Assembly (NCBI GenBank): GCA_020746105.1
Contig: CM036636.1
Location: 3,410,001-3,474,000 of the forward strand
Source: Trogon surrucura
Taxonomy: Eukaryota; Chordata; Aves; Trogoniformes; Trogonidae
DNA length: 64,000 nt
Reading direction: 5' to 3'
Under the pieces are notes generated by a model. The model searched no databases, had not been told where the DNA came from, and saw only the letters and a program-made list of their open reading frames with translations. Position 1 is the first letter of the stretch. Each line of letters begins with the position of its first letter. The position numbers and the translations under genes were made by a program. Below, piece after piece: positions 22,263-34,400 of the stretch.

Positions 22263-25200
22263 TTACTTTGCGTTGCACGGTGCCTTGGGCAGAGCTCTGA
22301 CACCCAGATATATATCCTGGAAGGATAGAACAAGTTCTCCCTCCTTCAGCTCCTACGCAGAGGGATCTTGAATGTGTTCTCTGTTTCGTTAACAGAGTGT
22401 AATGCTAAGATGGGCAGATGGGGCAGAGTGGAAAAGTGCAACAGCTGTAGGAAGCCTGATGTGGGGTCCTGCTGGCGTAGAATTAGTACCTTTCCTTCGT
22501 ATGAGGGCAAATAAGGCAACAAGTGGTAAGACCTTGGGATAGAGGCGGTTGTGCATGTACTCAGAAAGAGAGGCGTAGAGTGGTGAGATTCCTCAAAAAT
22601 CCAGCTCATTTGTGTTGTGTGAAAAAGGGTACCTTAATCTCCCTCAGCAGTCTGCTAAATCCAAGCCCTCGCTTGTGGCTCCTTCTGCTCGCAGTCCCAC
22701 GGCATCCTTCTAGGTGCTTTGCTCAGGGCAGTGCTGAGACCTGGGGAGTCAATCCATAGTTGAAGCTAGTGGAGAGCTGTTGTTTTTTCCGTGTAGCGAA
22801 GATTATCAGCAGCAAAACTGTAACTGATTGCTCAGTTACTGGATGTCCTCATGAAAGTTAGTGGCTGGTCTGTCTGTCTGCCAGCGTTGCAGTGGCTACT
22901 TGGAGGTGACCTGCCAGCTCTGTTGTCAGCTCAGCTGGAGACATCGTGTTCTAGGCTTTGCAGCATGAAGCAGCCCTTGGAGTTGTCCAATTTTACTGCC
23001 ACAAAACAGCCCTATTTGCAGGTTGCTCGGTGCAGTGATGCGCACGTCCCGTATCCCTACCCGTTCCTTGATATTTCCTGGAGGCCAGAATACCCTGGCT
23101 GCGTTTTAGTGCTGTTCGATTCAAACTTCTGTATACCTGTCTCTCCGAAGCGCCCGCTTCTGTGATAGATCACCCTTGTTTTTCCACTTCCAGAGCAGAC
23201 AGCCCAGCTCAGACACACCAGAGAGCCTCGCTCCAAACATAGACCAGCGTAAGAGAGCCAAGCTGAGGCCAGTGGTCTGTCAGCAGATCGTCCAGCTTGG
23301 GAGGAGGCAGAAACAGGATTTGCTGTCAGCTTCGTGCCAGTGACAGCACCGCGACGTTACTTGCTGTAGATTAATGTGGGAGAAGGTCCTTGCCGACAAC
23401 CCCTGCAAAACAACTCAGCTTCAAGTGGAATTACAGTGGTCCTTTTAGATAAGTATATTTTTGCCAGCTGATCCCCAACAGCACTCCCAGCGGTGGGGAA
23501 AGCTGAAACTATTACTGTAAATACAAAAGGGAAGACATACTTGGCATCCCTTTACATTAGAGCTGGCTCAGAAGAACGTCTGCGTAGCTGTTCCGCTGCC
23601 AAGATGGATTGTAGTCAGATAGTACGCATTGCAAAGGAACCAGAGCACACACTGAGATCTGTTGGGGTTTTTTTAACAATAGTTTATTTGTGTTTCAAAG
23701 GAATAGTTACAGGAATCCAGATCAATATGCTTGTCCAGAACTGTGCCTTCCTATTTTAGGGCCTGGATGAATAGGAGGTTACTTGAGTTCACATGCATAT
23801 GGAGGGACCGGTGCCTGCGGTAACGCAGCCTCCCAGGCTTGTTACTTTTCCTTTTTGAAAGCGAACGTGAAAGAGCTGCAAGACTGAAGTTGCCATTGTT
23901 CTGGTTCCTGGAGTTTTATTGTTTTCCAGCGAAGTCCGTGTGGCGTTGCATGTTGTGAGGCTCTTTATGAACGGTGAGGTCGTGTCTCAACAGGAGGTGG
24001 TAGGAGCTGAGCCCTCCCCATCCAAGGTGTTTAAATAGGCTTTGGTTGAACCATTGTAGATGCGTGTCCTGAGAACACGTTAAGGTTTGGACCGAATCAA
24101 ACGCTTCTGGAAGGAAAGGAAGATTGTCTGCTTCAGTTAAATGTTCTTGGTTTTTTTTTTAATGGAAAACTATAAAAGCTCAACTTTCTTAGATGAAAAT
24201 ATATTTTGCATTTCCCAGTCCTAGGTTTTGAAACCATCTGGATATTTTCATGGTTTCAGTGCTCTATCCCATTTGCTGTACAGGAGGAATGGTTGGCTAA
24301 AGGAGTTGGTTGCATGGGACCAAAAAATGGTGTCTGGTTGGTTGTGTTTCTGAGATCTTTTGAAATGCTGGTTCAGACAGTGAGTTGTAATTGCTTGAGA
24401 ATTAGACCTGTATTTGCCTTGAAAATCTTGGTTTATGACCTGTTTTTCCTCTACTGATCTTGTTAGATCTTTAAGGGACACAGGCAAAACAGGAGTTTAA
24501 ATAGGCATGGGTACTTAGATGCTTAGGAGATGATATTTTCGTATATGGAGTTTCAAGCCCTGATTTATAGCAAGCAATAGATTTCCAACAGTCTTAAGCA
24601 AGCATGTACCATGTCTGCACCTGGGTTTTTCAGGGCAAAATTGTGTCTATTACTTGAGCATATATGGTATCTATCCCGTGATGAGTTGTACTGCTCATGC
24701 TTTGAATGGTGCCACTACATTTTTCATGAAGTGTAGACTCAACAAAGTGTATCAGCAGACGGAGCCAGTTTCTTCTGAATTTCAACCTATGACAACTTTC
24801 CCAACACACGCTGGTCTACGTCGATCCAAGGGGCTATCTTGATGGGTGCGTTCCAGCGCAGCAGTGCCGCAGAGTTCAAATTCTGGTGTCATCTGGCACA
24901 TGATGTCTCTGGCTTCGGTGATGACATCCTGTTACATGAAGAATTTTGGCTGGTGCATGGTGTTCTCCTTTCGGCTGTTTTGCATAGCTGAGGAAGACAC
25001 CATCCTGAATAAATCAGTGTGGTTTGCAGCAGCGTGTCTGGTCTTTGCTGTGAGAAGGGCTTCTTTAATCTTGGCTTGCTTTTTCTCCACTGTTTCTCCT
25101 TCCCCTGTGGGTTTGTGCATTGCCCAGCATGCAAGGAGGGGCAGTCGCTGGTTGGTGGGGGCACTGCTGCAGGAGCCGTGAGCACTGGGGCAGTCCCAGC

Positions 25201-26420
25201 AGAGGGCAGGAGGAAGGAGTTGTGGTTCAGCAGGGATTTCGCAGCCCTCGCTCTTAATTGCAGTAGAAGGTGAATGATTGGAAAGGTTACGAAAAAGGTT
25301 TGGGTTATCTTCTTCAGTTTGCCACTGGTTTTGTTGGTTTAGCTTTTACCTGCGCTGCGGGAGCAGGGAAGACTCTTCCCGGACATCCCAGTGCTATGAG
25401 GGGAAGAAATGGTTTTAGAGACTTCAAAGAAGCAGAGCAAGATTTTCAGAAACACATGGGTTAGGAATCAGACATAATTGTGGGGACTATTTTGAGAGGA
25501 GAGCTCTTCCCAGATCTAGGCCCCTTTAAGAAGAAACCTCTAACATATTTCTGACCCTACAGAATCAGGGGACTAGTCAGCCACTGCTGTGATGAGACGG
25601 ACAGAAGACGCTTGCACAATCCTTCCTGGCCCTGGCTAGGACTTGAAGTCCCTTGCTGTCCTGAGCACAGAAGAAAACTCCACACACTGACATAGCCTTG
25701 CGGATAACTGGCTGGGAAAGGATGTCTTCAGGGCTTATACTCTACCTCCACCCACACTTGCAGTCCCAGAGTCACCAAAGAAAGTTTAAAAATATTCTGC
25801 CAAATGTTTACTCAGTTAAATTTTTTAGGCCTTTTTGTGTTTAACCCCTGTTTTGATTCTTGTCTGGTTTTTTTGTCCCCATCTTCCCTTTAAAAATTTC
25901 CTTTCTGGTGGGATGATCCTTAGAAGTTGTATGTGTGAAGACTCGTACAGGGACCACCTTAGCAGTAGTAGGCACCTTGCAAGTACTCCCATGCAGTGCT
26001 TTTCTCTGCACACGTTTGTCATCGGGGAGTTTTATTTAGCACTTCTTGATGGGAATCAAATCAGGATTGGATTTCAACATCTCTTGAGGAGAGGGAATGC
26101 ACAGCCCAGGCTGCATTGGAGGGACTAATACTCAGCATGTCACGTGCCTCCTCACTCCTCGTTCTTCCCTTTGTTCTTACGAATCAAGGGACCAACCTCT
26201 TTGCCCCCGTCCAGGAGCAAAGTCACTGAACCAGAGGGGTGACCCGATAGTCAGAGGAGTTCTTCCTTTGGCATAACAAGAGGAAGCCTTTTTCTTCTGC
26301 TATTTTGTGCTTTGCATGGGGGGCTTCTGTGTTTATTGTATCTGCAGCACGGTGCTGTGGGACCCCTGTGTCGAGTCCACCTGGGCTGCTGGTGGAAGAG
26401 TGCAAGAGAGAGCAGGGTGC
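22263..26420. other. Unique intergenic sequence, no gene seen
   Basis: No gene, RNA gene or clear transposon. The interval 24846-25280 is open in several frames on both strands (up to 111 codons), which argues for chance. T runs near 24151-24160 and 25868-25873 are trivial. Confidence 0.55.
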
Positions 26421-26475
26421 AGCTGCAGGCTCAGCCCAAGTCACTTAGCCCCTCACCTTCACGGGCTGGGAAACG
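26421..26475 (+). repeat. MIR-like core fragment
   Basis: 'ctcagcccaagtcacttagc' followed by 'ccctcacc' resembles the MIR core 'cttgggcaagtcacttagcctctc'. It sits about 120 bp upstream of the LTR insertion. Short, low confidence. Confidence 0.33.
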
Positions 26476-26782
26476 TGCTTGGGACATGCTGCCAGCCCGC
26501 GGTGGCTCTCAGAAATGGGGGATCATGGTCTGTCCCAGCAATGGTTTCACTCCCTAGCAACGTGGTGGAAGTACTGTAACTTTGATGTACAGTTGTTTTG
26601 GTTTGGCCTGGCCAGATTTTGGTGGTGGGGGGGGGAGCTGCAGGGTGGCTTCTGTAAGAAGCTGCTAGAAGCTCCCCAAGATTGATAGAGCCAATGCCAG
26701 CCGGCTACAAAGAGGGACCCGCCGCTGGCCAAGGCTGAGCCTATCAGTAAGGTGATAGCAGAGGAATGCCTCTGTGAAACAC

Positions 26783-26790
26783 ATATTTAA
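26783..26790 (+). promoter_or_regulatory. TATA-like box of the LTR promoter
   Basis: 'atatttaa' lies about 190 bp into the LTR, upstream of the polyadenylation signal, as expected for the U3 region. Activity today is unknown. Confidence 0.5.
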
Positions 26791-27065
26791 GAACGGGGAA
26801 AAGAACTGCGCTATAACAGCTGGCACAGAGATGGAGGAGTGAGAATCTGTGCAGACACCAAGCTCAGTGAAGAAGGAGGGGGGGGAGGATGAGCTCCAGG
26901 CGCCGGAGCAGAGAGTCCCCCGGGTCTGTGGTGAAGACCATGGTGAAGCGGGTTGTCCCCCTGCAGCCCATGGGTGAGGTGCAGATGTCCACCATGAGGA
27001 TCACCGCGTAGATGTCCACCGAGGATTCCACGCCTTGTGGGTGGATGCCTGAAAGGGGACTGTAG

Positions 27066-27340
27066 CCCGTGGGAAGCCCACGTCAGAGCAAGTTGCTGCC
27101 GGAACCTGTAGCCCGTGGAAGAGGGAATGCCCACGCTGGAGCAGGTTGGCCAGTGGGACTTTTGGGACGTTGTGGGTGGCTCACGCTGGAGCAGTTTCCC
27201 CGAAGGACTGCGCCTCAGACTCACGAGGGGTGGGCTGCCCCTCGTGAGGTGTCTCCCGTTGGGCAGTTTGTGATGAATTGCCCTTCGTGGGACGACTCAC
27301 GCGGAGAAGAGAGCGTGAAGCTTGTCTCCCGTGAGAGGGA
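27066..27340 (+). repeat. Internal tandem sub-repeats in the LTR
   Basis: Decayed units of about 50 bp share 'cccgtggga' and 'cacgctggagcag' phrases. The 'cacg' anchors at 27079, 27132 and 27182 are spaced 53 and 50 bp, and further relics continue to about 27340 ('cacgcggagaagag'). Such internal repeats are part of the family's LTR structure as I remember it. Confidence 0.7.
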
Positions 27341-27585
27341 CCCCACAATGGCCCTGGGGAAGAGTGAAGAGTCCTCCCCCGGAGTGAAGAAGCGGTGGAA
27401 CCAACGTCGGATGAACTGACCACAGCCCCCATTCCCTGTCCCCCTGCGCCGCTCGGGGGGAGGAGGTGGAGAAACCGGGATTGATGTTAAGCCCGGGAAG
27501 AAGGGAGGGATGTGGGGAAGGTGTTCTGTTTAAGATCCATTTGCTCTTTCTTACTTCTCACTACTCCTCTCTGATTAGTTCTTTT

Positions 27586-27591
27586 AATAAA
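27586..27591 (+). promoter_or_regulatory. Polyadenylation signal of the LTR
   Basis: 'aataaa' occurs about 180 bp before the LTR end, in the position expected for the R region signal, followed by T/G-rich sequence ('ctgagtctgttttgcccg'). Confidence 0.65.
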
Positions 27592-27771
27592 TGTACCTGA
27601 TTTCCCCAAAACTGAGTCTGTTTTGCCCGGGATGGTAAATGAGGGTGATCTCCCTGTCCTTATCTCAAACCCTGAGCCCTTGGAGATATTTTCTCCCCCT
27701 GTTCAGCAGTGAAGGGGGGGGTGAGTGAGCGGCTGTGTGGGTACCTGGCGGCTGGCCAGGTCTCCAGCAGT

Positions 27772-28989
27772 TCTTGTAGGAAGTTTTTAATTGTTCACTT
27801 ATCAAGATTTTCAGTGTGTGCACAGCTGGACAGGAATGAAACAGAATTATTCCCTTAGGATGTGGGTTAATCCTGGTTCAGCAGTTCCTGGGAGAGAGTG
27901 GGTAGCAGGAGAGGGAGAGCTGAGTCTGTGTGCCCAGGGCAACACGCTCTGAGGAGCATTCAGATGAGTTTCACCTCGGCACGCAGGCTGCGTCACCTTG
28001 GCTTCCTTAGCCAGTCTGCTCTTCAGTATCCCGTGAGAAGCCCCAAACAAATTACCAATTACATCTTGTGCCTTAATTAAAATGAAAGGTGAGCGTTTGC
28101 TCCAGCTTCACTCTGAGCCACAGCGTTAAATAATCTCTTGAATGATTACAGACCTAGCAAATTGGGGCACTGCTCGCTGCGTTTCTTCACATATCAGTGA
28201 TTTACCTCAAAGACTCCTCTGCGAGCAGTGAGTTTGGTGTCCTCCAAACCTACCCCACGGAGAGGTTTTGGGGCTTGGGGATGGTGTGAAGAGCCTTGAA
28301 CATCTGTTGAAGTTGGAGGGAGCCCCACGCTGTTAAGGGCTGGCTGGTTGATGTTCAGAATCTGACAGCATCTGGGCCCTGTATGTAAGACCTGATATTA
28401 AAGTGAGGAGCATCGCCAAAATTTGTGCCACAGAGGGAAGTGTTGGCAACATGACAGGGGCCCAAAGGTTGTACTTCATTTACATGTGTATTTGCATAAT
28501 TGCAAATGCATGAGATGCACATTACTAATCACTCTTGCATCTTTATCATTCCCAATAAGTACGGAGAAGATTTCTTGCTCTTGGAGTTCATCAGCAATAA
28601 AAACCTGCAGTGTCCTCATTCTGTAATCACAGGGAATTAGGGACACCTTGGGAGGGACATGTTTTATCGTTCTCTTGGATGTGTCTGCCCATAAAATTTA
28701 ACTCTGGACTAGTTCTGGGCAGCAGAAATTAACTGTGAAGAGGAAAGTATTTGGAAATTTTTGTGCTAGTGGGGATATTTTGAGGAGCCTAGAAAAACTG
28801 GCATCTGGATCCTGTTGAATTTCAGTGAAATTTCCACTGCCTCTTGCTCTGTTGAAAGCCTCAGAAAAACCTTATGGGGCATGACCAAGAATGAGTGTAA
28901 TTCTTTTTGGATGTTCTTGTGGGAGGACTTGGTGGGACTGACTTAGAGTGGTGTGTCAGATGGAGGTGGTTGCTCTAGATGTGTAGTCT
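27772..28989. other. Unique sequence downstream of the LTR, no gene seen
   Basis: No gene. An inverted octamer-like motif lies at 28490-28507. No retroviral internal sequence is present directly after the LTR, supporting its solo status. Confidence 0.6.
28490..28507. promoter_or_regulatory. Inverted POU-octamer-like motif
   Basis: 'atttgca' and 'tgcaaat' are perfect inverted 7-mers separated by 'taat'. The left arm reads into an octamer 'atttgcat' and the right arm into 'tgcaaatgcat'. POU-domain proteins bind such half sites. Whether this one is bound is inference. Confidence 0.3.
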
Positions 28990-29033
28990 GATACTGTCCC
29001 TGCCACAAAGTCTTAATTTCTCAAGTAGGCAGA
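28990..29033 (-). repeat. MIR/L2-like ancient repeat fragment
   Basis: 'actgtccctgccacaaagtc' then 'ttaatttctcaagtaggcag' matches, in reverse orientation, the amniote motif 'gtccctgccccaaagagcttacaatctaaataggcaag'. Same family as 3920-3956. Confidence 0.45.
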
Positions 29034-31378
29034 ATAAAAAAAGGGATTGGAAGAGGGAATGCAAAGTCAGAGGGGTTTGCATATCAGCAAAAGCTCTTCT
29101 TTACCAGCCTGTCTTTTCTTAACCTTATCAACAAGATTTCTGTTATTCTCAAGCTTATATTTAATTTGCAGTTGTTCCTTCTGACACCACTTCTCTGCTT
29201 TATACTGTGATGGCATTACATATTTGCTGAAAATTGCAGTGGTTTCAGGATGGAGAGTGATGCATTTCGGCAAGTGATTAAATGATGCAGTTGTCAGTTG
29301 TGGGAGGGACCTGACTGTGATGGCCTCGATTTGATGGAGCAGTGCTGTGTTCCAGCCTGGGAAGTCTGGGCTTTGCTCGTGTACTTCCACAATGTTTTTG
29401 TTGGAGTTGGCCTGAAAATGAAAACTCAATTCATTAGAAAACATTTTTTGACTTTCTAATGTTTGTTTTCATTTTTTCTCAGATTTAAAACTTTATAACA
29501 TTTTTCAGGATGGGGAAGATGGGAGGATGTGATTACATCCGTCCGAAACCATCACTGTCCAGTGGCTTGGATTGAGATGACTCAAATTCAGAGTCCTTCT
29601 TTTCTTTATTTGGGCCTTGACTCAGATCTAGGTGGTACCTTAACCATGTTTGAGGGCATTCTGGAACAGATTCATGAATCCCATCTTGATTTGCTTTTAT
29701 AACAATAGTGTAACTGAAACTTGCCACTACAGTGTTTGGTTCAACAAATGAGCATTTTCACTAAAACCAAATAAATATCAATAGAGATCATTGCTGTTGT
29801 TCCTTTATCTTCCCTGCTGTCTCTGCAGTAATTATGGAGTATTCCCTTAATTGGTAAAGACAGGATAGGTTATGTATTTACTGCTGCAGCATCTTAGTCC
29901 AACGTCTCTCTCGGGATTTTGGCTGCAGAGTTCTGTCAGTGAAAGAGGAAATCTTGGTTATTTTTTCCAAAGAATTAAGCCTGTGAAGAAGGGGACAAGC
30001 TACTTACAAGCCTTGTGCTGCGTGATGGGAGTCTCATGATTTCGCAGCGAGCTTCAGGCACCTGCTTTGCCTCAGCAGGATGCATTTGTAGCTGGTGATT
30101 GCCCGTTCCACTGTGTGGTTTCTTAGGGGTCTGTGAAACTGCTGAGCTTTTGTATAATTGTCTTTACACTTTCATTTCACTTGTCTTCAAATGTTTCTAA
30201 ACTTAATGCATAGGAGGCTGAGCAGACATTGATTGGTTCTCTAAAGCAGAGATCTCATGTTTTTCTTCAACGGGATTTCACTTTACCCTTCAAATAATAT
30301 TTGTGCCCTCAGAGTCATTGTGGCTTCCGCGCTTACTTTGAAACTGTATTGATCATGTAATTAAAGCGTCTTCTGCCTGCCTCAGGAATCTAGCAAGATT
30401 GAGACCTGGGCTTTCTTGGCTGGTTGCAGAAACCTCAATCTGTCCTTCATTTTAATCGTAACTCCCAACGTGATTCTTGCAGTTACTTACAGATCCTGCA
30501 GCCTGTGCTCCTCAGAGTCTTCAGCTGCTCAGAGTTCAGTCAGCTGGAACATTTGGATGGATCTCAGAGCAGCACCATGTTTATTCCTGTGTTGCATTAC
30601 AACTCTCATTTTAGTGGTAGGAGACTTCTGTCCACAGAACTGAAGGGAGACGTAGGGAATCGCTGTGCAAACACATGGAGATACGTTCCCTTGGCCTTTG
30701 CTGACTTGCAGCAAAGCAATGGGAATGATTCTAGTACTCTTTACCTAAAATTATACGTCTGATGGATGGATGAATGCAATAGCCATCATTCGCTGTTCAA
30801 AACCATCACTGGTTTGCATTATGTTGGCTGTGAACAAAGCCGAAGGTGCTTGCACAGAAAACCCACTTTGGAACGATATGTGGTTGATTGACTAAATTAC
30901 CTGCAAAGCAAACCAATAAAAAAGAAGCAAGACTGTCAAACCACTCAATCTCCTCTTTTCATCTCTTCAGTATCTTTCACAGCTGCTACTTCGAAGTCCT
31001 TCACAATTACCAACACTTTTAAAAGCTTTTTGGGGTGGACAGTACAATTCCAGATGCAGCTAAATTATTTTGGGAAAGAAGGGGTTTTAAAAGGTTGTTT
31101 TAAGGAATAAATACACACCAGTAACAGGAGGCAAATCAAGAGTGAACGTGAGTACACTCTGGCAGAGCGTTTCCCAGCTGAGGAATATAATGCAAAAAGC
31201 CTATTGGCCAAAAGTTTTTTGTCCAAGGCTTCCAAAGTCCAGCATTACCTATAATCATGTCTAATCTCTTGCTGATCCAAAAGCCAATTTTTCAACTCAA
31301 TTCCGGCCGAAATTAGAAACCCATGTAGAGATCTCAGATTGGTGAAAAGAGAGCCTGTTACCGTGCATGCCAGAGATC
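29034..31378. other. Unique intergenic sequence, no gene seen
   Basis: AT-rich. The best open frame is 125 codons on the minus strand (29067-29444), without recognisable domain, start context or flanking splice sites of quality. No transposon recognised. Confidence 0.5.
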
Positions 31379-31492
31379 ATTCTTGCTGCCACATTCTGGA
31401 CCAAGTGCAATTTCTTCTAATAAAAACATTTCTGGCAAAGCTTGACATTAAGAGTTGGTGTAATCGAATCTGGATGTGAGGAAAGCATGCAA
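31379..31492. repeat. Possible ancient amniote LINE-type repeat
   Basis: 'gctgccacattctggaccaa', 'gtgcaatttcttc', then 'tgtaatcgaatctggatgtg' and 'aggaaagcatgcaaac' occur in the same order as a widespread ancient reptile/bird repeat that I recall with blocks 'gctgccgcattctgcacc', 'ctgaagcttcc', 'acagtaatccaatctgga', 'accaaagcatgga'. The class (possibly L2-like) and orientation are not certain. A weaker continuation may reach about 31690. Confidence 0.33.
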
Positions 31493-34400
31493 ACTTGCTT
31501 CCAAGTCAGCAAGAGTTAGGCAGGATTTAATCCTTCATGTATTTTTATTATGATATAAAAAGCTGTTATATTGGTATTTTTAATACATTTATCAAAAGCA
31601 AACTGCAAATCCAAAGTCATTTCCAAATTTCCCACTGATACAGGAATGAGTAGCTGAGACAATTCTAAAGTGAACTAAGGCAATGGGATTTTGTAATATG
31701 GGTTTAGCTGCCAGGAGCCCAGCACTCCGATTTGACTTTTAACCAGTTCGCACTAGACCTGTGCAAACATTTTCCCTGAACATTTGCTGTAGCGTGAAGC
31801 TGACTTCTTTTTTCCCCGTGTGCTTTGTGCGCATTTTTCTGTTGGCTTTTCTTGAACATTTTAGCAACCCATAGGATCTCCTGGGATGACAAAACCAGTC
31901 ACCAGCCATGCACCAGCAGCTCCCACCACAGCCAGCACCACTTACTTAGGGGCCTAAGAATAGGAGGCGGCGGCAGACATTTCTATTAAACCTTCTTTTT
32001 TAAAAAGAGCTTGGCTCTCATTTACTCATCTAAATAAGGTCCAGATTTTCAGAAGAGCTCGATAGATTGCGTGCTGAACACTTGTGAAAATAGAGTCTAC
32101 ATTTCACATCTACGCTGGGGCTCAAGGCTTTCAGAAAGCTGGCCTCAAATTTCTTGTTCTTGGACATAACAACGAATGTTTGGGGATACCTTGGGGTTGA
32201 TTCTGCCTTCCTTGCCCTGGGGTTTCCAGTGGTGTGACGCCATCCAGCGGGAGTGGCGGGGCTGGCGTGACTTCCTGAGGGATGCTATGGGAGGAAGTGG
32301 TGAGGGGCCTCCAGTATGGGAGAGGGGGCATTTCGTTCCCTGCTCCACCACAGATGGCCTTCAGGGTCTTTGGCTGGGATTTTCAGGCTGTTTAATGGAT
32401 GTTTGAGCGTCAAAAGGAAGCAATTCAGCTTTTGAGTCCTAAAAGTAAGGTATTTTGAAAGAACCTGATTTTGAGACCTGTCTCTGCTCTTTAATATATC
32501 TCCCAAATGAGGTGGTGAGAGTGGAGGCACTCCCAGCCATCGCTCCCAGTTCCGTTCTCAGTTCCATTCTCCGACTTCTCAGTTTGTTTGTTTGCTTTTG
32601 AAAACTCTTGCCTCCTAGGGATTTGTGAGGACAGATGTGTTAATGCTGTAAAAAGTGTTTGGGAACTAAGCTAATAGAGACAGTGTAAATCCCATGCACC
32701 GGCTCTGAAGCCCAATTTAGAGCAGCCTAGGGGCATCTCACCAGCTTTTGATTCCTTCTCAGTACCAATTACTTTTGAATGCTCAACAGCCTGTCCTGAA
32801 GCCTCACCACTACAGTATCTTTCATCCTGAAACCCCCTAAAAATACGTAGCAAAACTATTACATAAACCGCACAAGGATCATTTTACCCATCTTTAGAAA
32901 GCAGCCTTTGTGGGTTTGGAAAACGTGAGAATGGCAGTGTTACGCAGGAAGCATCATTTTTAATCAGGTTGCTTGAATCTACGCAAAGTCCCTTGCCAAA
33001 AGTGCTCTCATGTCTGACCCCTCGTACGGTGATATAATGTAGTTCCTCCAGGGGCACGAGAGACGCTGAGGTCAGCCTTGCCATATAGTCTGAATTACTG
33101 ATATTAAAGAGGATAATTGGCATTTCTACCACCTGGTGCAGTTAGTAAGACAGCATCCAGATCAACTGTCTAGAGCCCTCTAAAATAATCATAAGGAGAA
33201 TACAGTTCTTTAATAGCAATACAAGTATAATAAGACTCTAAATAGAGTAACAAAAGTTGAACGAACCCAATATTAAAACACTCTAGATTCGATTTGTTTT
33301 TAAAAGTCCATAACAAGGAGATCCTTTGGCACACAAGTACAAAATCAAATTTAACAAGCGAGTTAAGTCAGCAGTTAGGAGTGGGGATTTTAGACTTCTT
33401 TCCAGTCTCAACCGCTCTAATTTAGCAGAAGTGGAGATCTACCTTGTGTATTGCAAACCCTCCCCAGTGATGACCATACCTGAGCAGTGGCCATGCCTGA
33501 GCAAGGAGATCGGCATTTTTAGGAAAAAATTGAAGACTTGATTCCTGTGGTGGGTCAGATTCCCCAAAGTGACCCTCTCTTACATGACAACCTTGTGTGT
33601 TAATGCTCACTCAGGATGTTGGAGGCCCACACTCAGTTTTCTCTTCTGCCTGGGAGAGTTCGGGCTGAAATCTCCTTTTCAGAACGAACCCTGCCCAGGG
33701 AGCTGGTTGCTCTGCACTGGGTGTGCTTTCCAGCGCTGCAGTTAGTTTTACTGGTCTCTTAATAAAAATGCAGGGATTGTTGGATAAGAAAGAGGGCAAA
33801 AAGAAAATCTGGGGCCAGCTGTAACTCCAAGGTTGTTTAAGTGTTTTTCATGGAAGAGCCAAGCAAGCAAACCAGCAAAACTGGAGGAGCTTGGGCTGTT
33901 CAAAGGAACCGAGCGAGGTGCCTTTAGGGTTGGCAGAAGTTTTTGGGTTGCTTTTTTGAGCATAGGAATCGAAACCCAGAACTTAAATCTGAAGATCCAT
34001 GTTTGGCCTTGTCCTGATGCACTCTCAAAAGAATTGCCTTTTTCTTGAAAACTGTATACACCAAGCAACAGGCTTATTTTCTCTTGGATGAACTCTCCTG
34101 GGAAACCATGGTATCTTTCTAGCTCAGCCACCAGGATTTTGTTGGCAAATTGCACGTCAATGTGTGAGGTCCTCCGATGCTGTATGTTGGAGGAGCTCCA
34201 CGGCTGATACTGCTGGTATTCGTGTTTGTACCACTGCCATTTGAAGAATCTGGTCACTTATAGGCATAAAGAAGACAAGCCATCCTGTCTGCTTTTCTGA
34301 CTGGTGAATCTGCTGTGGACGTCCTTAAAATAAGGTGGGATTTTTAAGCCGTTTCCTTCAAGTGTTGTTACAAGAGGGATTTTAGAGGGATTTTGCAAAG

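Larger units (their letters stand above)
26594..27766 (+). mobile_element. Solo LTR of an avian endogenous retrovirus (TguLTR5/ERVL-like)
   Basis: The 1,173-bp element begins TG and ends CA. Its 5' part ('tgttttggtttggcctgg', a G-rich run, 'gaagctgctagaagctcccc', 'gacccgccgctggccaaggc'), its middle ('ctccaggcgccggagcagag') and its 3' part ('cattccctgtccccctgcgc', 'gggaagaagggagggatg', 'gtctgttttgcccg') match the TguLTR5-type LTR of birds as I remember it. Flanking 5-mers acagt (26589-26593) and gcagt (27767-27771) form a target duplication with one mismatch. No primer-binding site, gag/pol sequence or second LTR follows, so this is a solo LTR left by LTR-LTR recombination. A 116-codon open frame inside it (27069-27419) reflects the internal repeats and GC content, not a viral gene. 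Confidence 0.88.

Noticed and set aside
27069-27419. 116-codon open frame as a retroviral gene
   Set aside because: It lies wholly inside an LTR and follows the LTR's GC-rich internal repeats. LTRs of this type do not encode proteins here.
33748-34257. 169-codon minus-strand open frame that looks protein-like in its first third
   Set aside because: No family recognised, no clear acceptor at its start, and the rest of the product is low quality. Kept only as chance sequence.
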